This document shows positions 1 to 11,897 of a stretch of DNA of 64,000 nucleotides, piece after piece. Position numbers and translations under genes: made by a program. A model generated the notes under the pieces. It was not told where the DNA came from. It searched no databases and was given only the letters and a program-made list of their open reading frames with translations. This DNA is from Symmetrospora coprosmae. Taxonomy: Eukaryota; Basidiomycota; Cystobasidiomycetes; Symmetrosporaceae. The stretch covers positions 278,437 to 342,436 of the forward strand of contig VUYT01000021.1 in the NCBI GenBank assembly GCA_008802785.1, in the 5' to 3' direction. Position 1 is the stretch's first letter. Each line of letters opens with the position of its first letter.

Positions 1-20
1 CAGCAGCAGCAGCAGCAGCA
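1..20. repeat. CAG trinucleotide microsatellite
   Basis: The window opens with almost seven CAG units. The tract lies upstream of the GW-repeat gene, and the window edge cuts it, so its full length cannot be seen. Confidence 0.9.
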
Positions 21-223
21 AGAGCATTGTATATACTATCACATCACATCAGATCCAATTGCAACCTGTGCGTATTGCTCCCGCTCTCTATGCCTGCGGT
101 CCCGCGCTATGTGCTCCTCCTTCCAAATTTCAGGAGACGGGTGGGTGGCCACCGCCCAACGCTGACACGCGCATCCACCTCTGACTGTCCCCAGCAACAA
201 CAGCAAACAGCAGCACCACCAGC

Positions 224-2953
224 ATGGGCAGCGACGACGACTGGGACAGCTGGGGCGCGACTCCATCCTCCTCCTGCTCAACCCGCATTTCATTCAGTCA
301 TGCAGCTGCTTCGGGAAGCGGAGGAGGGTGGGACAATGACACCCCGCTCGACCCGTATGCGGCGAGCAAGGCGCTCGAGAGGGAGAAAGAGCGAGACAAC
401 GATCACGAACGAGATGAAGCTTTGCGAGCGATGGGCAACTTGCGCATCGGCCCTCCATCCAGGTATGACGAACCTCGACCCTCCGTCGACAGTGTCGGAA
501 GCAGCGGCTGCGGCGGCGGTAGCGGAAGGCCGGTAGGACGCGATGAGGTGGGGATTCATCGCATCTCAAATACTCGAAACGAGGAGGTCGGCTCGGTAAC
601 GCAGTGCTGACTACCATTCGTTTTCCTATCGTGCCGGTTCTCTTCCTGCGTGACCACGCCGTACCTCCTTCGCTTCACCTGCAGGACCACGGCCACTCTC
701 GATTTGGAGACTACCATGCGCCTCCTTCATCCTTCCACGCACTCCCTCGCGACAGCCACTCCCAAATTTCCTCCATCAACAGTCACAACGAACGACACCG
801 CCAGAGAAGCGCCTACTCGGAGCGTCGAGACACGCCCAAGATCTTTGACACGATGCAGATGAGAAGCAACACAGGATGGGAGGCAGCTTCCCACACACTG
901 CAGATGAGCACTCAGGAGAGCATGAGGACAGGAGACGACGCTGACTACGAACGCGCAGAGAGGGTGTCGTCAAGGGACTCCTCCGCGTCGAGACCGAGCC
1001 AAAGCTATGCGGTGGGTTTGCCGGCTTCCGATGGCACCCATGAAAGCGTCTTCGGGAAGGCGTCGCTCGCGATTGACCACAATGCTGAGGGTCTTAACCA
1101 TCATCCTGCGTCGCGCACCTAGGGCTTCGAGGGTCCCGCTCCGCTGAGCGGCAGGCCTAATGGCCGCTTCGGGAGGTACGAGATCTCCAACGAGCACAGA
1201 CGAGCGAGCACCAGCACCAGTGGCGGCGGCGTCAGCGCCTCGGACAGCGGCTTTGGCGGCTCTCCTTCGTACTCTGTAGGCAACAGTCTCAGCTCGTCGC
1301 CCCCCCCCCTGCCCTCCCCCCCCCCCTGCCCTATTGAGGGGCAGTAGGCAGGCGCAGCTGACGTTTTGGCTCTGCTCGCCACTTCCGCGCAGCCGAGCTA
1401 CGCCATGACGTGCCCTCCCGCCTCGGAGAAATCGCTCATCGATCTCGAGTCGACATCTGCGCATGCACACACACCCGCTTCCCCGCCGCGCAACGTCGAT
1501 GGCTGGGGCGAGTGGGACAAGGAAGTCAGTAAGCTCGAGCAGGGCAGCGAGTCGAGCGGCGGAGGAGCAGGTGCAAGCGGCGGGTCGGGCTGGAACGGCT
1601 GGGAGACGTCTGTGATGTCGCCGGACTCGGAGAACGAGGGCAACATCAAGGATTGGCGCAGCCAGACAAGCCACGCTCGCGGGCCTGGCGGGGACGGGAA
1701 CGAGGCGGAGGAATTCGTTTACGTGAGTGTTCGGGTGCCTCGCCGCCCAGAGTGTTCGAGCGTGCCCCATTGAGTCTGACTCCAACGCGCCGTCCTCCTT
1801 TTTGTCTGATCGTCTTCCCTGCCTGCGGATACCACGTCCCTCCTCCCTCTGCCATTTGCGACCGCTCCTCGCACTGTGTGCCTTGCATATACGACAGTCC
1901 GGGAAGGACAATCACGAAGACGTGCGACAGCAAGAGCAGCCATCTCAGAGCGTGGTCAATGGGTGGATCAGCCCCCCTCCTTCTTCCTCAGCAGCAAGAG
2001 ACATGAACGCTCACCGAGACCGACCACGACAGCCGGCAGGCGCAAACACCGGATCAGGCTGGATCGACGCGCCTTCACCTGCGGTGTCCGGTCGTACATC
2101 GAGCGATCAGTGCGGTGACAGAGCTCTCCAGAACGCGTCGACGGGCACCGGAAGCGGCTGGGAGATCAATTATCACGACAACGCAAGGCGCATCGCACCT
2201 GCACCCAATGCAAGCAGGCACCGCACCGGGTCTGATGCGACGGCCGTTCCTTCCTGCAGTCGCGGAGGCGACGGCCCGTCCTCCCCATCCGAGCAGTCGG
2301 CCCAGGGAGCCTACAGCGGATGGACGGATCTAGCCCCTGATCAGCCTGCGACTCGTGATGGCTCGCACGGGCACGGCGGCGGCGAGGAGGCCGGCGCGGG
2401 AAGCAGCCGCAGCAGCACTAATAACAACAACGGGTGGGAGACGCCTTCGACGTACCCGAGCGGTAGCGGCTCGAACGGGAACGATAGATCAAGCTCGGAT
2501 CATCACGGCAGCAGCAATGGGTACGGCCAGGAGAACGGCCGCAGCAATGGATACGGAGGCAGTACCTATAGCTCCGCCGGCAATGGCAACGGCAACGGCA
2601 ACGGCACCGGCTACAGCAGCAGCGGGAACTACGACTACGGCTACGGCTCTAGCGAACGCGAAGGAGGCGGCGGCGGATACGGCTACGGCTCTGGGGGATT
2701 GGGCATGGGTGGCTTCGGTGGCGGGTACCCCAGCGGCGGCGGCTGCTTCAACAACACGCCCGCGACGACATGCAACGCGATCCCTCTGCGCATCAACAGG
2801 TGGGGCAAGGCTGCTTCATCAATGGTCGGCGGAGGGGGAGGAGGGGGACCGGATCGAGGAGGGAACGTGTACGCCTCCAGGTCGGGACAGGGAGAAGATG
2901 CGGGGCGATATCGGCCGGTGGTGCATGAGGAGCGACGAGGGTCCGGATGGTGA
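224..2953 (+). CDS. GW/WG-repeat, glycine-rich disordered protein
   Basis: No enzymatic domain is recognised. Five exons (introns 596-684, 1012-1122, 1276-1392, 1723-1897, all phase 0) join to 745 aa. The chosen start gives MGSDDDWDSWG. Tryptophans next to glycine are spread along the disordered chain: DSWGA, GGGWDN, NTGWEA, DGWGEW, GSGWNGWE, VNGWIS, GSGWID, GSGWEI, YSGWTD, NNGWET and a terminal GSGW. The last roughly 200 residues are a Gly/Tyr/Ser/Asn low-complexity stretch. Regularly spaced GW/WG dipeptides in a disordered chain are the known hallmark of Argonaute-binding platforms (GW182, Tas3, plant SPT5L), so that role is a hypothesis only. Other possibilities are an RNA-granule protein or a trafficking adaptor. 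The third intron contains two poly-C runs, so sequencing error there cannot be excluded. Confidence 0.75.
1300..1326. repeat. Paired poly-C runs inside an intron
   Basis: Two C homopolymers (10 and 11 nt), separated by a short spacer, lie inside the third intron of the GW-repeat gene. They probably serve as pyrimidine-rich intron sequence and are error-prone positions. Confidence 0.85.
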
Positions 2954-3620
2954 GCCTGCTAGGCACGCCCACATCAACTTATCTCGGTGCTAGGGGTTCG
3001 GCGCAGCTGGCACTCGAACCTCCTTCTACCCCTCGGCGCCAGTCTCAGCAGCCATCACGACGACCCGACTTCTCTCCCTCAGGATAGCCCTCGCCATCGC
3101 AAGGTACAGAATCAACCAGCCAGTCCTCTTTCCCATACTCAGTAAGAGCTCGCGAATAGCGGCGCCGAACTTCGACGCCTGCCGTCAACGCCACGCACTC
3201 GCTCGACAAGGTTCCATCAGCAAGAGCAGGCGCTGCAAATCCACAGCCACACGACACTGTATCATATCAACTGTTTCACCTCTGCGCTCTCGAGCTCATC
3301 CAGACCACTCTCTGCAACCGCATCCGCACTTCAGGTCGTCACGTCATCGCCGTCATCAGGCATTCAGCGCCTCGACGACGCTTCTCCGAGCATCTTTTCA
3401 TACCCTCGATGTCCCCTCGACTGCGTTGTCGTTTCTCGTTCCCAATGTAGCGAATAGTAGTCCTTCTCTGTTGGGCGTCACGGTGTGTGTGTGTGCTTCT
3501 GTGTCAGATCTTACTTCCCACGGTGCCGCGCCGCCTCCTCTCCCCTCCTCAGTCGCGCATGCTCAGGCCCTCTCTGGCCGACCCCTTTGACATTCCATTC
3601 CATCGTAGGATAGACCCACC
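2954..3620. other. Intergenic region, GW gene to GET5-like gene
   Basis: This 667-nt stretch should hold the 3' end of the GW-repeat gene and the promoter and 5' UTR of the next gene. Its short open frames lack coding character. I see no RNA gene or repeat in it. Confidence 0.5.
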
Positions 3621-5414
3621 ATGTCGACTGAGCGCTATCTCACATCGACGTCGTCCTCGTCCGAGCTCGAATTCACAAAGAAGCATATCGCCTCGCTGTC
3701 CGGTCAGAAGGTCGCCTACCCCGCTGACTTCACCTGCGAGCCGAGCGAGAGGGAGAGGAAGGTGCCCCTGGTTGCCGTGGGTCGGGCTGGACGACATAGC
3801 AACATGGCAGTTCTGATGCTGATGCTGATGCTGATGCTGCTCACTGTTCATTCATTCTCCCATGCATCCCGTGGTCGATGGTGCCTCGCCTCGCCTCGCC
3901 TCGCGTCTCTCTGTGCCCTGCCTGGCTGGCTACCTATGCTACGGGACCGCCCTGTGCACCGCGCTCTCGACCGTGCATCCATCCACTTCTCCACTCCGTG
4001 CTCGCTCACTGCGCCTCTTGGTCCGCTCACTGATCACGGCCGGGCAATGCTGCTCGCTGTATCGTCGCCCTGTTCGGATTCGGTTGGCCACCCCCCTCCG
4101 ACCACGTCCACCCCATAGATCCCCGTCGTGAAGCCGCCCGAGACGCTCTCGTCGCAAGCAGCGTCCACCTCTACCTCTACCTCCGCATCCACCTCGACCT
4201 CCACCTCGGGCAGCTCCATCACCCTCACCGTAAAGTCGCTCAAGCCCGCCCTCTCGTTCACCCTCCCCTGCCCGCTCACCTCGTCCATCAGCCAGCTCAA
4301 GGCAGACCTCTACGCGACATCAAAGTATAGAGGCGCACCAGAACCGAGCGCACAGCGCTGGTTGTTCAAGGGCAAAGCAATGCAGGACGAGCGGCTGCTC
4401 AAGGAGTACGAAGGGGTCAAGGATGGCGACACAGTCCACCTGAGCATCAAGGCCGGGGCTGCTGCTGCTGCGTCACCAGCACCCGCCCCGAGCGTCGCAG
4501 CCACAGGCGCGGCAGCATCAGCCAGCACACCCACCGCAGCCATCTCGCCCATGCCATCGCCCCTGCCCGCCGCAGCCGGAGAGGCAAAGACTGCCCCTTC
4601 GCCCTTCGGCTTCAAGTCGCAGTCCATGTCCTCCGGCCCGCTCTCGCCGACCAAACACACCTCCTCCTCGTCAATCTCCTCCCTCAATGACGCACGCCGC
4701 AACCGCACCTCGTCCACCGCCTCGCTCTCCGCCGGCAACGCAAGCAATGGCGGGCGCCACGCCCGTGTCCCCTCAATCACGCTCACGACGGACTTTACAA
4801 ACTTTGACAACCTCGCAGGCAACGCCTCCGGCACCTCGCCCATCGACGAGAGCCTGAATCCGGCCGTGCCGCTCGAGGGCAGCTCTGCAGCGCTCCCCGC
4901 CGGCTCCCCGCCCTTCCGCCCTGCCTCGCCGCGGAGCCCAGCAGGGTCAGGCGCGTCCACCCCTCGCAGCGCTCCGGGCACGCCCGCAACTGGCAACGGA
5001 GGGCGTTCGCGCGGGCCGTCAATCAGCATTCCCATCGACCTCGACTCGGTCGAGCTCATGAACCCTCTCTCGAGCGACCGGAAGACCCCCGTAGGTCTGT
5101 CGCCCAGCTTCATCAGCACCATCAAGGACCCAAGGACATGGAACGAGATTCTAGAGTTCCTCGATGCCAAATTCGACAAGAACGATCCGCTCGCACTCGC
5201 CACGGCACAGCTCAACGGCGGTAGCACCGGCAGCCCGGCAGACAGCGGCGCGACGAGCCCTGGCACCGTCGTCCCAAAGGAGAAGGGAGAGTACCGCGAG
5301 GAGACGAAGCGCGTCTTTGAGACGTGGCTTGGAGCTAGCAAGGACTACATGAACGCCTCGGACATTGCCAGGATCCGCGACTCCACCGGCGTTTGGGGCA
5401 TGGGAGGACGATGA
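3621..5414 (+). CDS. GET5: Get5/Mdy2-like ubiquitin-like-domain protein
   Basis: Get5 links Get4 to Sgt2 in the cytosolic pathway that hands tail-anchored proteins to the ER. The N-terminus contains SELEFTKKHIASLSGQKV, matching the Get4-binding start of fungal Get5 proteins. After one intron comes a ubiquitin-like fold at about residues 80-155, from ITLTVKSLKPAL to DGDTVHLSIK. A long Ser/Pro/Ala linker follows, and then a conserved-looking C-terminus with LSPSFISTIKDPRTWNEI and FETWLGASKDYMNASD. The protein is about 480 aa, longer than yeast Get5 because of the linker. The intron ends at 4118 (CCATAG acceptor); the donor is ambiguous among 3762, 3771 and 3777, all phase 0. Assignment to Get5 rather than another UBL protein is inference from the N-terminus plus UBL order. 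Confidence 0.75.
3813..3839. repeat. CTGATG hexanucleotide repeat
   Basis: About 4.5 copies of CTGATG lie inside the intron of the GET5-like gene. In the exon-1 frame they would read as alternating Leu and Met. Confidence 0.85.
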
Positions 5415-5647
5415 TCATGGCGCAGCTTGTGCTTCTCGGTCGACCCCGATGCCGCTTCCCCGTCACCAATACTAGGTAGCAGACATCTGGACTACACTCT
5501 TCTTTGGCGCTTGCCCAGCTCTGCATTCTGTGTCTCTCCCGCATCACCCATCTCATCAGGTCTCGGATCCACGTCAGTTTTGTGAAGCACAGTCGAAATG
5601 CCAGGAGCGTCTTTGCTGTGCAAGCTGTTCCTCATTCACGGCTCCAG

Positions 5648-8600
5648 CTACAACTCGTCGCGTGCATGGGCGGACGGGCTATCACCTTCTTTGACGACCT
5701 GCTCCTTCACTAATGCGTCCGCCTGCTCTTCCGCTCCGTTCCGAGCCAGCTCCTCCCGGCCGACGTCGCTCCTCCTGCCCGTGCCTTCCTCTACGAACTC
5801 AACCTGCTGCATCTTGGCCTGCTGCGTATCGCCAGCTTCGTCCGAGAAAGCTTGTGCCGCACTTCCGACGGCCTCATTTGACCCCTCTGCGCGGTCACCA
5901 TGGCCCGCACTCCCGTCGTTAGGCGATTTTGAGGACGAGGCTGCAGCCACGCGGGCTGCGAGCGCCGCAATCTCCTTGTCGTACACCGTCCACTCCGGCA
6001 GCAGCCGCTTGGCCCGCTGCAGCTTCGGCTCGTGCGTCTTTGGGTTGTTGCACAGGTCAATCGTCTTGGCGTCTGCCAGCGTCTCGTCCGAGCACCACGT
6101 CTCGCACCACAGCCACGAGCGGTCGAGCGTGTGGATGGGAATGCTGTGCTGCATGTTATTGGGCAGGTCCTGGTCCAGGTTCGCCAGGCTGTTCGGATCC
6201 ACAGAGAGCGCTTGATACTGGCCGCGGAGCCGGTCCCCTGCGGCCATCTGCCGGAACCGGTCCAGGTCGATGACGTACAGGGCGCTGCCGTGTGGAGAGC
6301 AAGCAGTATGTGTCAGAATGATGCGCAGTTCCTGACGCAGCATGTGCGCGTGCGAAACATGCGCCCCACCTGATGTGGTACGGCTTGCCGCGCAGGTGGT
6401 CTTTCCAGTAGCCGCCCTTCCAGAATCGATAGTTCTCCATCTCGACGCGATCGTCTCCCATGGGCGCATAAGCGTATGGCGCGCCTTTCAGGTCCATGTC
6501 GACAAGCTGGCGCAGATCCGTACGGACGATCTGATCCGAGTCGACAAAGATAACGCGCTGGAGCTCGAGCGGAAAGAGCACGTCGAGGAAGAGAATCTTG
6601 TAGCCCCAGATGGTGCGCTGCTTCTCGCTCTGCGAGCGCAACCACGCCGGCCAGGTATACGTCACGAGCTCATAGTCGAAGCCGTACTCGTGCGCAAGGT
6701 GCGGGATGAAGGCCTTGAACGAAGGTGAGAGGAAGTTGTTGATGAACCAGAATTTGATGGAGCCACGGGGTGTCGTGTGGCGAAGGACCGACAGAATCAT
6801 GATCATGGACATACGCTCGTACAGCAAGCCCGAAGCAACAGTGAAGACGTTGATCTTGGCTGGACCTTTCCCGCCAGGTACGAGTGCGGTATCATGCGTA
6901 GCTGACGTGTTGGGCGTCTGACCGAACAGCGCTTGCATTCTGCAGATACAGAGGCAAGAGTATCTGTATTCAGCTGCGGCGGGTATCGCGCGTGTCAGAG
7001 CTCTCGGTCGACGGGCATGACCCCACCTGTTCTTAAGTCCACCGAGGACTTCCGTGGCCTTCTTGGCAAGGTCCGCTTTGGGATTTATGCCAGACTCTTC
7101 CGCTTCCTCGTCGAGCAGGTCAACGTCCTCTTGTCCGGCCCTGCGGCTGAAACGCGGGAAGACGGTGATTCCCTCGAAGCTTGTCACTGCAACTTCCCCA
7201 TCTAGATCGCCACGACCTCCTCCCTGTCTACTCTCGCCGCCGAGGCTCTCAAGCCTGAAAACCTCGCTGGGCCTGCCGTCGCGGATGCCGTACTTCCAGA
7301 TGCCAGGGTTGGCCTTGAGCTGGTGGTAACCCAGATTGGCCATGACGAGCGTGTCGGTCTGCGTGCCGGACCGCTCGTCGCTGAGGAGGAGCTGCAGCCC
7401 GCGCGGTGGCGCCCCACTCCGCATCTCCCTGGCATGCCCTTCGACAATGATGTTCTCGAGCTCAAAGAGCGCGTCAACGCCCCGCTCGCGCTCGGCCAGC
7501 TTGAGGTCGCCCAGGCGGATATTGTCGAGGTCATGTACAGACTCCTTGGCGAACGCCTGCCACGCGTGTGGGGTGTCCATATGGAAAGTAAGCAGGGTCG
7601 ACCGCGGCAATCCGTGGAATACCACGGAGGGCGGCACCTCCAGTCCACTTTCATGGTCGAAGGCCGGCTCGGAGGACAGACTGTACCGGAAGAAGCGCTT
7701 GAGGGGCATGTCTGTGCGCTGCAGATTTGGGTTGAGGTACACACGCACGGAGACGCTGGGCATTTCCGATAGCGTCTGTGGAAATTATGTGCGGGGAAGA
7801 GAGCATACATTAGTCAGATGCAGACGCTCTAACATGTTGTTGGGAGACGCACCTCCAGAATGGCGGACCAGCTCTGGGCAGTTTCGCTGAGCGGATCCAG
7901 AATGACACCAAATTGATGGATAGCCGTCTCTTCGTTCCCAACGACGAAGGATGTATAATTGCCGGGTATCTGCCCATAGTCTCTGCTTCTTTTGGCTGGC
8001 TTTGGTGCGGTGAAGGATTCCTCCGTCGGCGGCAAAGAGGCCAGGGAGACGGCACTCGAAAGCCTGGCGAGGAAATCAGGTCGCGAGGTCCGGGCAAAGA
8101 GGTCCACTAGCGTCGTGGCAGGGACTACTTCTGCGAGCGCCTCTATGATAGCATCTATCCGCTTGGTGCGCTCGTACGCGACCAGAGCCTCTAGATCCTG
8201 CACCGAGGCATTGTCGTCCTCTTCAAATGGTCCGATAATCTGCACATGCGCCCTGTCAGCCGGTCCGCGGTCTCTGCACGGCACGACGGACTGCAGCTTA
8301 CCCTGCCATTTAACACCAAGCCAGCCTGTCCTGGTAGAAAGCCGGCTATTCGGCCAAATGCTTGGCTCATGCTGTTGGTTCTCGCAGGCGCTCCCGCCTC
8401 GTCTACCGAGTCTCTCCCGAGCCAGCGGAACAACGATGCTGGCTCGCTTGTAGCCGGATTCGGGCTGTTACTGATGAGACAGAAGCGCACAGCGGGATCT
8501 GCCGCCTGAAACGCAGGGAAGTACCGGATCGTTGGTGAGCCGTGTACAGCCTCTAGCCGGACGCACGACTCACTACGAGCTGCCTGGCCGCATTAGCCAG

Positions 8601-11491
8601 GGCAAGGCCACTCTCAGACGTCTCGTCAGCAACGAGCCAGATCGAGATTGAGATTCCCGTTTCGGCTAGGGCGAAAATGTAATGAGCCGTCTCTTTGGCT
8701 AGTACTCTCACCCTAGCTGGACAAGCTCACCTTCGGTGGCATCTGAGCGGCAGTATAAGCCCGACCTCTGCTCGAGGTCAGCCACGTCAACAAAGCGAAG
8801 CGGGTTCCTGTCCTCGTCTGGGAAGATGTAGGCATTTCTGCTTGAAAAGGTCGAAGGAAGGGTGTAGAAGAAGGTGGAGATGTCGTCCCCATCTGAAAGT
8901 TCGTTCAGATAGAGCTGCTGAGTGAGATATTGCGTGTGCTGAGCCATGGTCTGCTGGAGGTTCTGGCGGAACTCCTGGGTCGTAGAGCGTGAAGACATTG
9001 AGCGAGAGAAGGAGTACTAGGAGCATCAGCGGTACGTACCTCATTCAAGGCGAACAAGCGACCATTGACGAAGAAGCTTCCGAGTCCTATGTCGCCTTCG
9101 CCTCCTTTGGCAGCCAGACCGAGGCGTTTGTTGTATGCCTTGGCTCGGAGCATGGTCTCCTCGAGCTGAGGCAATTCCTGCGATGTGAGGACTGCCTCGA
9201 GAGACGGCAGGAGATCGGGCGCGCCCTCTGCGCCGCCTTTCTTCAGGTTCTCGGCATGCCGGACGATGGCGACATATGCCGATTGAATTTTCTCCAGAGT
9301 GAGCGTCTCATCCGTGTGAGATGCGAGCTGATAAGCAAAGGATACGGCCCGTCCGTCAGCGTTGGATACCCCGGCCCCGTTCTTGCGCGGTGGTACTGGC
9401 GTCAGAGAGCGGCTCACATCACGACTGAATGCAAGTGCGCCAGCCCTGCCTGCCTTCTCGACCAGGTACCACATTGTCTTTGATACTATCTGCCCGAGGT
9501 CAATGTGCTCCGCAGTATCCTGAAGCAGCGGGACCATGCCAAAGCGAATTCCCACACCGCGCTGGATGAATGTCGCCACGTTATCGGCCAGGATTGCGTG
9601 ATTGTCGCGCTTGCTCAGATCCATGGCGAGCACGACGTTGATGGCGTTCCGCCTGATCTGCGGGAGCTGGCCGGGGTACATGGGCTGCAGGAGCGCCTGG
9701 AGCGATCTGGGCCACTTCCTGTAGCGCGAATCGCGCTCAATGTCGTTCCAGTACAGTATCGTGCCGGCCTCTGCAGACTCGCGCGTGTCCGACGCGTCAA
9801 AGAGCTCGCCGAGCGCTTCGAGCGAAAGGAAACCCCGCCCTGCAGGCGGCGGGCCGGATGATGCGCCAACTGAGCGGTGCGAGAGAATGTCGATGGCTTG
9901 AGGCGCGCTCAGGCCGAGAGACGTGATGGATGAGACGATTTTGCGCTCTTTGCGAAGGATGCGGAGGAGACTGTGTGACGGACGAGATGGCCTTTTCAGC
10001 CGGATTGCCAGGCAGAGCGCCCAATGGGGACGATGGGGCATGCACTCACGCGAAAGGCTTGAGCTCCTCGTCCCGCATGGGCATTCCGTTCAGCCAGGCC
10101 ACGTTCCTCCCGCCCTCGATGTACTGCGCCTGATTCGCCCTGGTCTCGTCTGCGATGCTGCTGTTGAGAGCCGGCTCCCACTCCGTGACGAGCTTGTACG
10201 CGAAACGCGGGAAGTCCTGTGATAGGCGCCTGAGCGTGCGCAGCGGCGAGGCTGACGTCAGAACCAGCTGCGAGGCTCTCATCCCAAGGTTCTCAAATTG
10301 CGCCGCTTTGAGCTGGACCAGGTCCGCCCCGGCGTCTTGGTCGAAAATGCTCTCCCCGTCTTGCACTTGTCTAGATGGCTTGTCCTGGACCGGAACGCCA
10401 TTGTCCGAGGACCCTCTCGGCGGTGAGGAGGAGTGAGCCGAGCTGCCGATGTCCCTGTCATCGATCGTGAGGTAGTCTACCCGCTTCAAATCGAGACCAG
10501 CACCGTAGCCTGAGAGCAGGAGTTTGCCAGTAACGGCCCGAGGCGGCTTCCACCGCAAGACGAGGCGGACCCCGGAGTTCCTGGCCAAGGATGCTGCAAG
10601 TCGGTAGATGGTGCGAAAGTTGGGCGAGTGAATGTCGGCATAAAAGACGGCTGTCGGTGCATGCGCGGTTGCGGTTGGGAGGATATGGTCGAAGTCGTAC
10701 CGCCTGGATCACGAAGTAATTCGTCAACGAGCTAGAAACTGTGAGAATGTAAGCGCGCGTGGCCTTACTTGGGACTGGCGGAACATCCGCCTCCGTCCTG
10801 CAGGCGCGTGAGCTCGGCATCGAGCTCTTCTGGCGTGCTGAACCACTTGCTACAGAGTAGCAGCGACGACTTTGCCTCTGACAGCTCGGAGCCAACATCA
10901 CCGCTGTCATTGTAGATCTGGTAATGCGTCTCGATGAGAGGACTGGCCTCCTTCAAGCTGAGCGCGAGTTTCAAGCTGTCTAACGAGGACTGCGATTGCG
11001 CTATCGGAATGGCCCTGTCGGCGTTCAACGAAGAAGCGTGTAGAAGTGCCAGTGCCGAGCTGTATGTCGCCGCTGGAGTGAGGGATGCGTCTAGGATCGA
11101 TGTGAGGGGAGGGCCAGAGGTGATGAGGTCCAAGAGGGGAAAGAATGAATCTGGCGATTCGAGGGAGACAGTCTCGCTGCGAAGGAGTGAATGTGCGTGG
11201 ATAAGAAGTCGCTCAGCTTCATCGCCCGTGAGCGTTACAATCTCAGCGGGACGCATGCTTCGCTCGGAGCGATGCCGCTAGGGATGGGGGGCGAAGAGTG
11301 CAGGCCAAGCAGGGCAACACGGCTCACAGTATCTGGACGAGGAGCGGCGCAGCGTTCCATGAGGCTTGTATGCGGGCGCTTATGGGCGGGGCGGCTGCAT
11401 TGGCGTTCGGCGGGGTATCGGCCAGGCACCCGACAGTGGCAGCGGCAGCGGCGGCGGCGAGGAGATGTCCAAGTCGGACATGCGGAACCAT
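5648..11491 (-). CDS. UGGT: UDP-glucose:glycoprotein glucosyltransferase (ER folding sensor)
   Basis: The enzyme re-glucosylates misfolded N-glycoproteins in the ER lumen so that they rebind calnexin. Eleven exons give 1679 aa, a normal length for the family. The first ATG (11491) is followed by a hydrophobic signal peptide, [15 protein letters not shown]. Across the first junction the protein reads [20 protein letters not shown], the typical UGGT N-terminus. Thioredoxin-like folding-sensor regions follow. The C-terminal GT24 catalytic domain runs from [16 protein letters not shown] through [18 protein letters not shown], which holds the DxD metal site, to [17 protein letters not shown]. The chain ends HARDEL, an HDEL-type retrieval signal. 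Introns lie at 6285-6369, 6940-7026, 7776-7852, 8240-8301, 8506-8573, 8666-8730, 8975-9039, 9971-10049, 10704-10768 and 11177-11327. The gene is divergent from COPA across 406 nt. Confidence 0.95.
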
Positions 11492-11897
11492 CTCTCCTGG
11501 CAGATGTCCAGTATCTTGCGACGAGTCGGAGTGAGCGCAGACTGTCTGGCTGTCTTCGCTATCCTGTCCTGTCCTGTCCTGTCCTGTCCTGTCCAGTGCA
11601 GGCGAGCGAAGCGCACAGGCGGAAGCGACGCGCCCGCAACGCCAACGCCCGGGTCGGGCTGGGTCGCCTTCTCCCTTGATCCCAACGAACAACTGCATTG
11701 CAGTGCGACGAGGTACGAGGACAGACTGCACACGAGTCGGATAGACGAGACGAGACGAGGAACGAGGACAAACGTGCAAAGGCGCACGCACACGCACACG
11801 CACCGGAACGGGCAGCAGTACCGGGGAACGGTTGCAGGGCAGGCACGCGCGCAGAGAGCCGCATCCGCATCACTACCACCCACGACGCTCGCCCACC
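11492..11897. promoter_or_regulatory. Divergent promoter region between UGGT and COPA
   Basis: These 406 nt must carry both promoters and both 5' leaders, since UGGT begins at 11491 on the minus strand and COPA at 11898 on the plus strand. The region holds a CCTGT pentamer tract and an alternating ACGCAC-rich patch near 11790-11810. No clear TATA box was seen. Confidence 0.6.
11563..11594. repeat. CCTGT pentanucleotide microsatellite
   Basis: About 6.4 perfect copies of CCTGT lie in the divergent region, about 70 nt upstream of the UGGT start codon and probably within its 5' leader. Confidence 0.95.

Noticed and set aside
970-1911. Minus-strand 313-aa open frame
   Set aside because: It is antisense to the spliced GW-repeat gene, whose exons join in frame; the composition is Arg/Ala-rich shadow coding of GC-rich DNA.
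3045-3257. Minus-strand 70-aa frame between the GW gene and the GET5-like gene
   Set aside because: No motif and no supporting splice sites were found.
4310-5341. Minus-strand 343-aa open frame
   Set aside because: It lies opposite the ubiquitin-like gene and has no recognisable motif; it is a mirror of GC-rich codons.
8692-8730. A 38-39 nt intron in UGGT ending at CCAAAG
   Set aside because: It is shorter than any other intron here. The acceptor CGCCCTAG at 8666 gives a normal 65-nt intron and a good UGGT reading.
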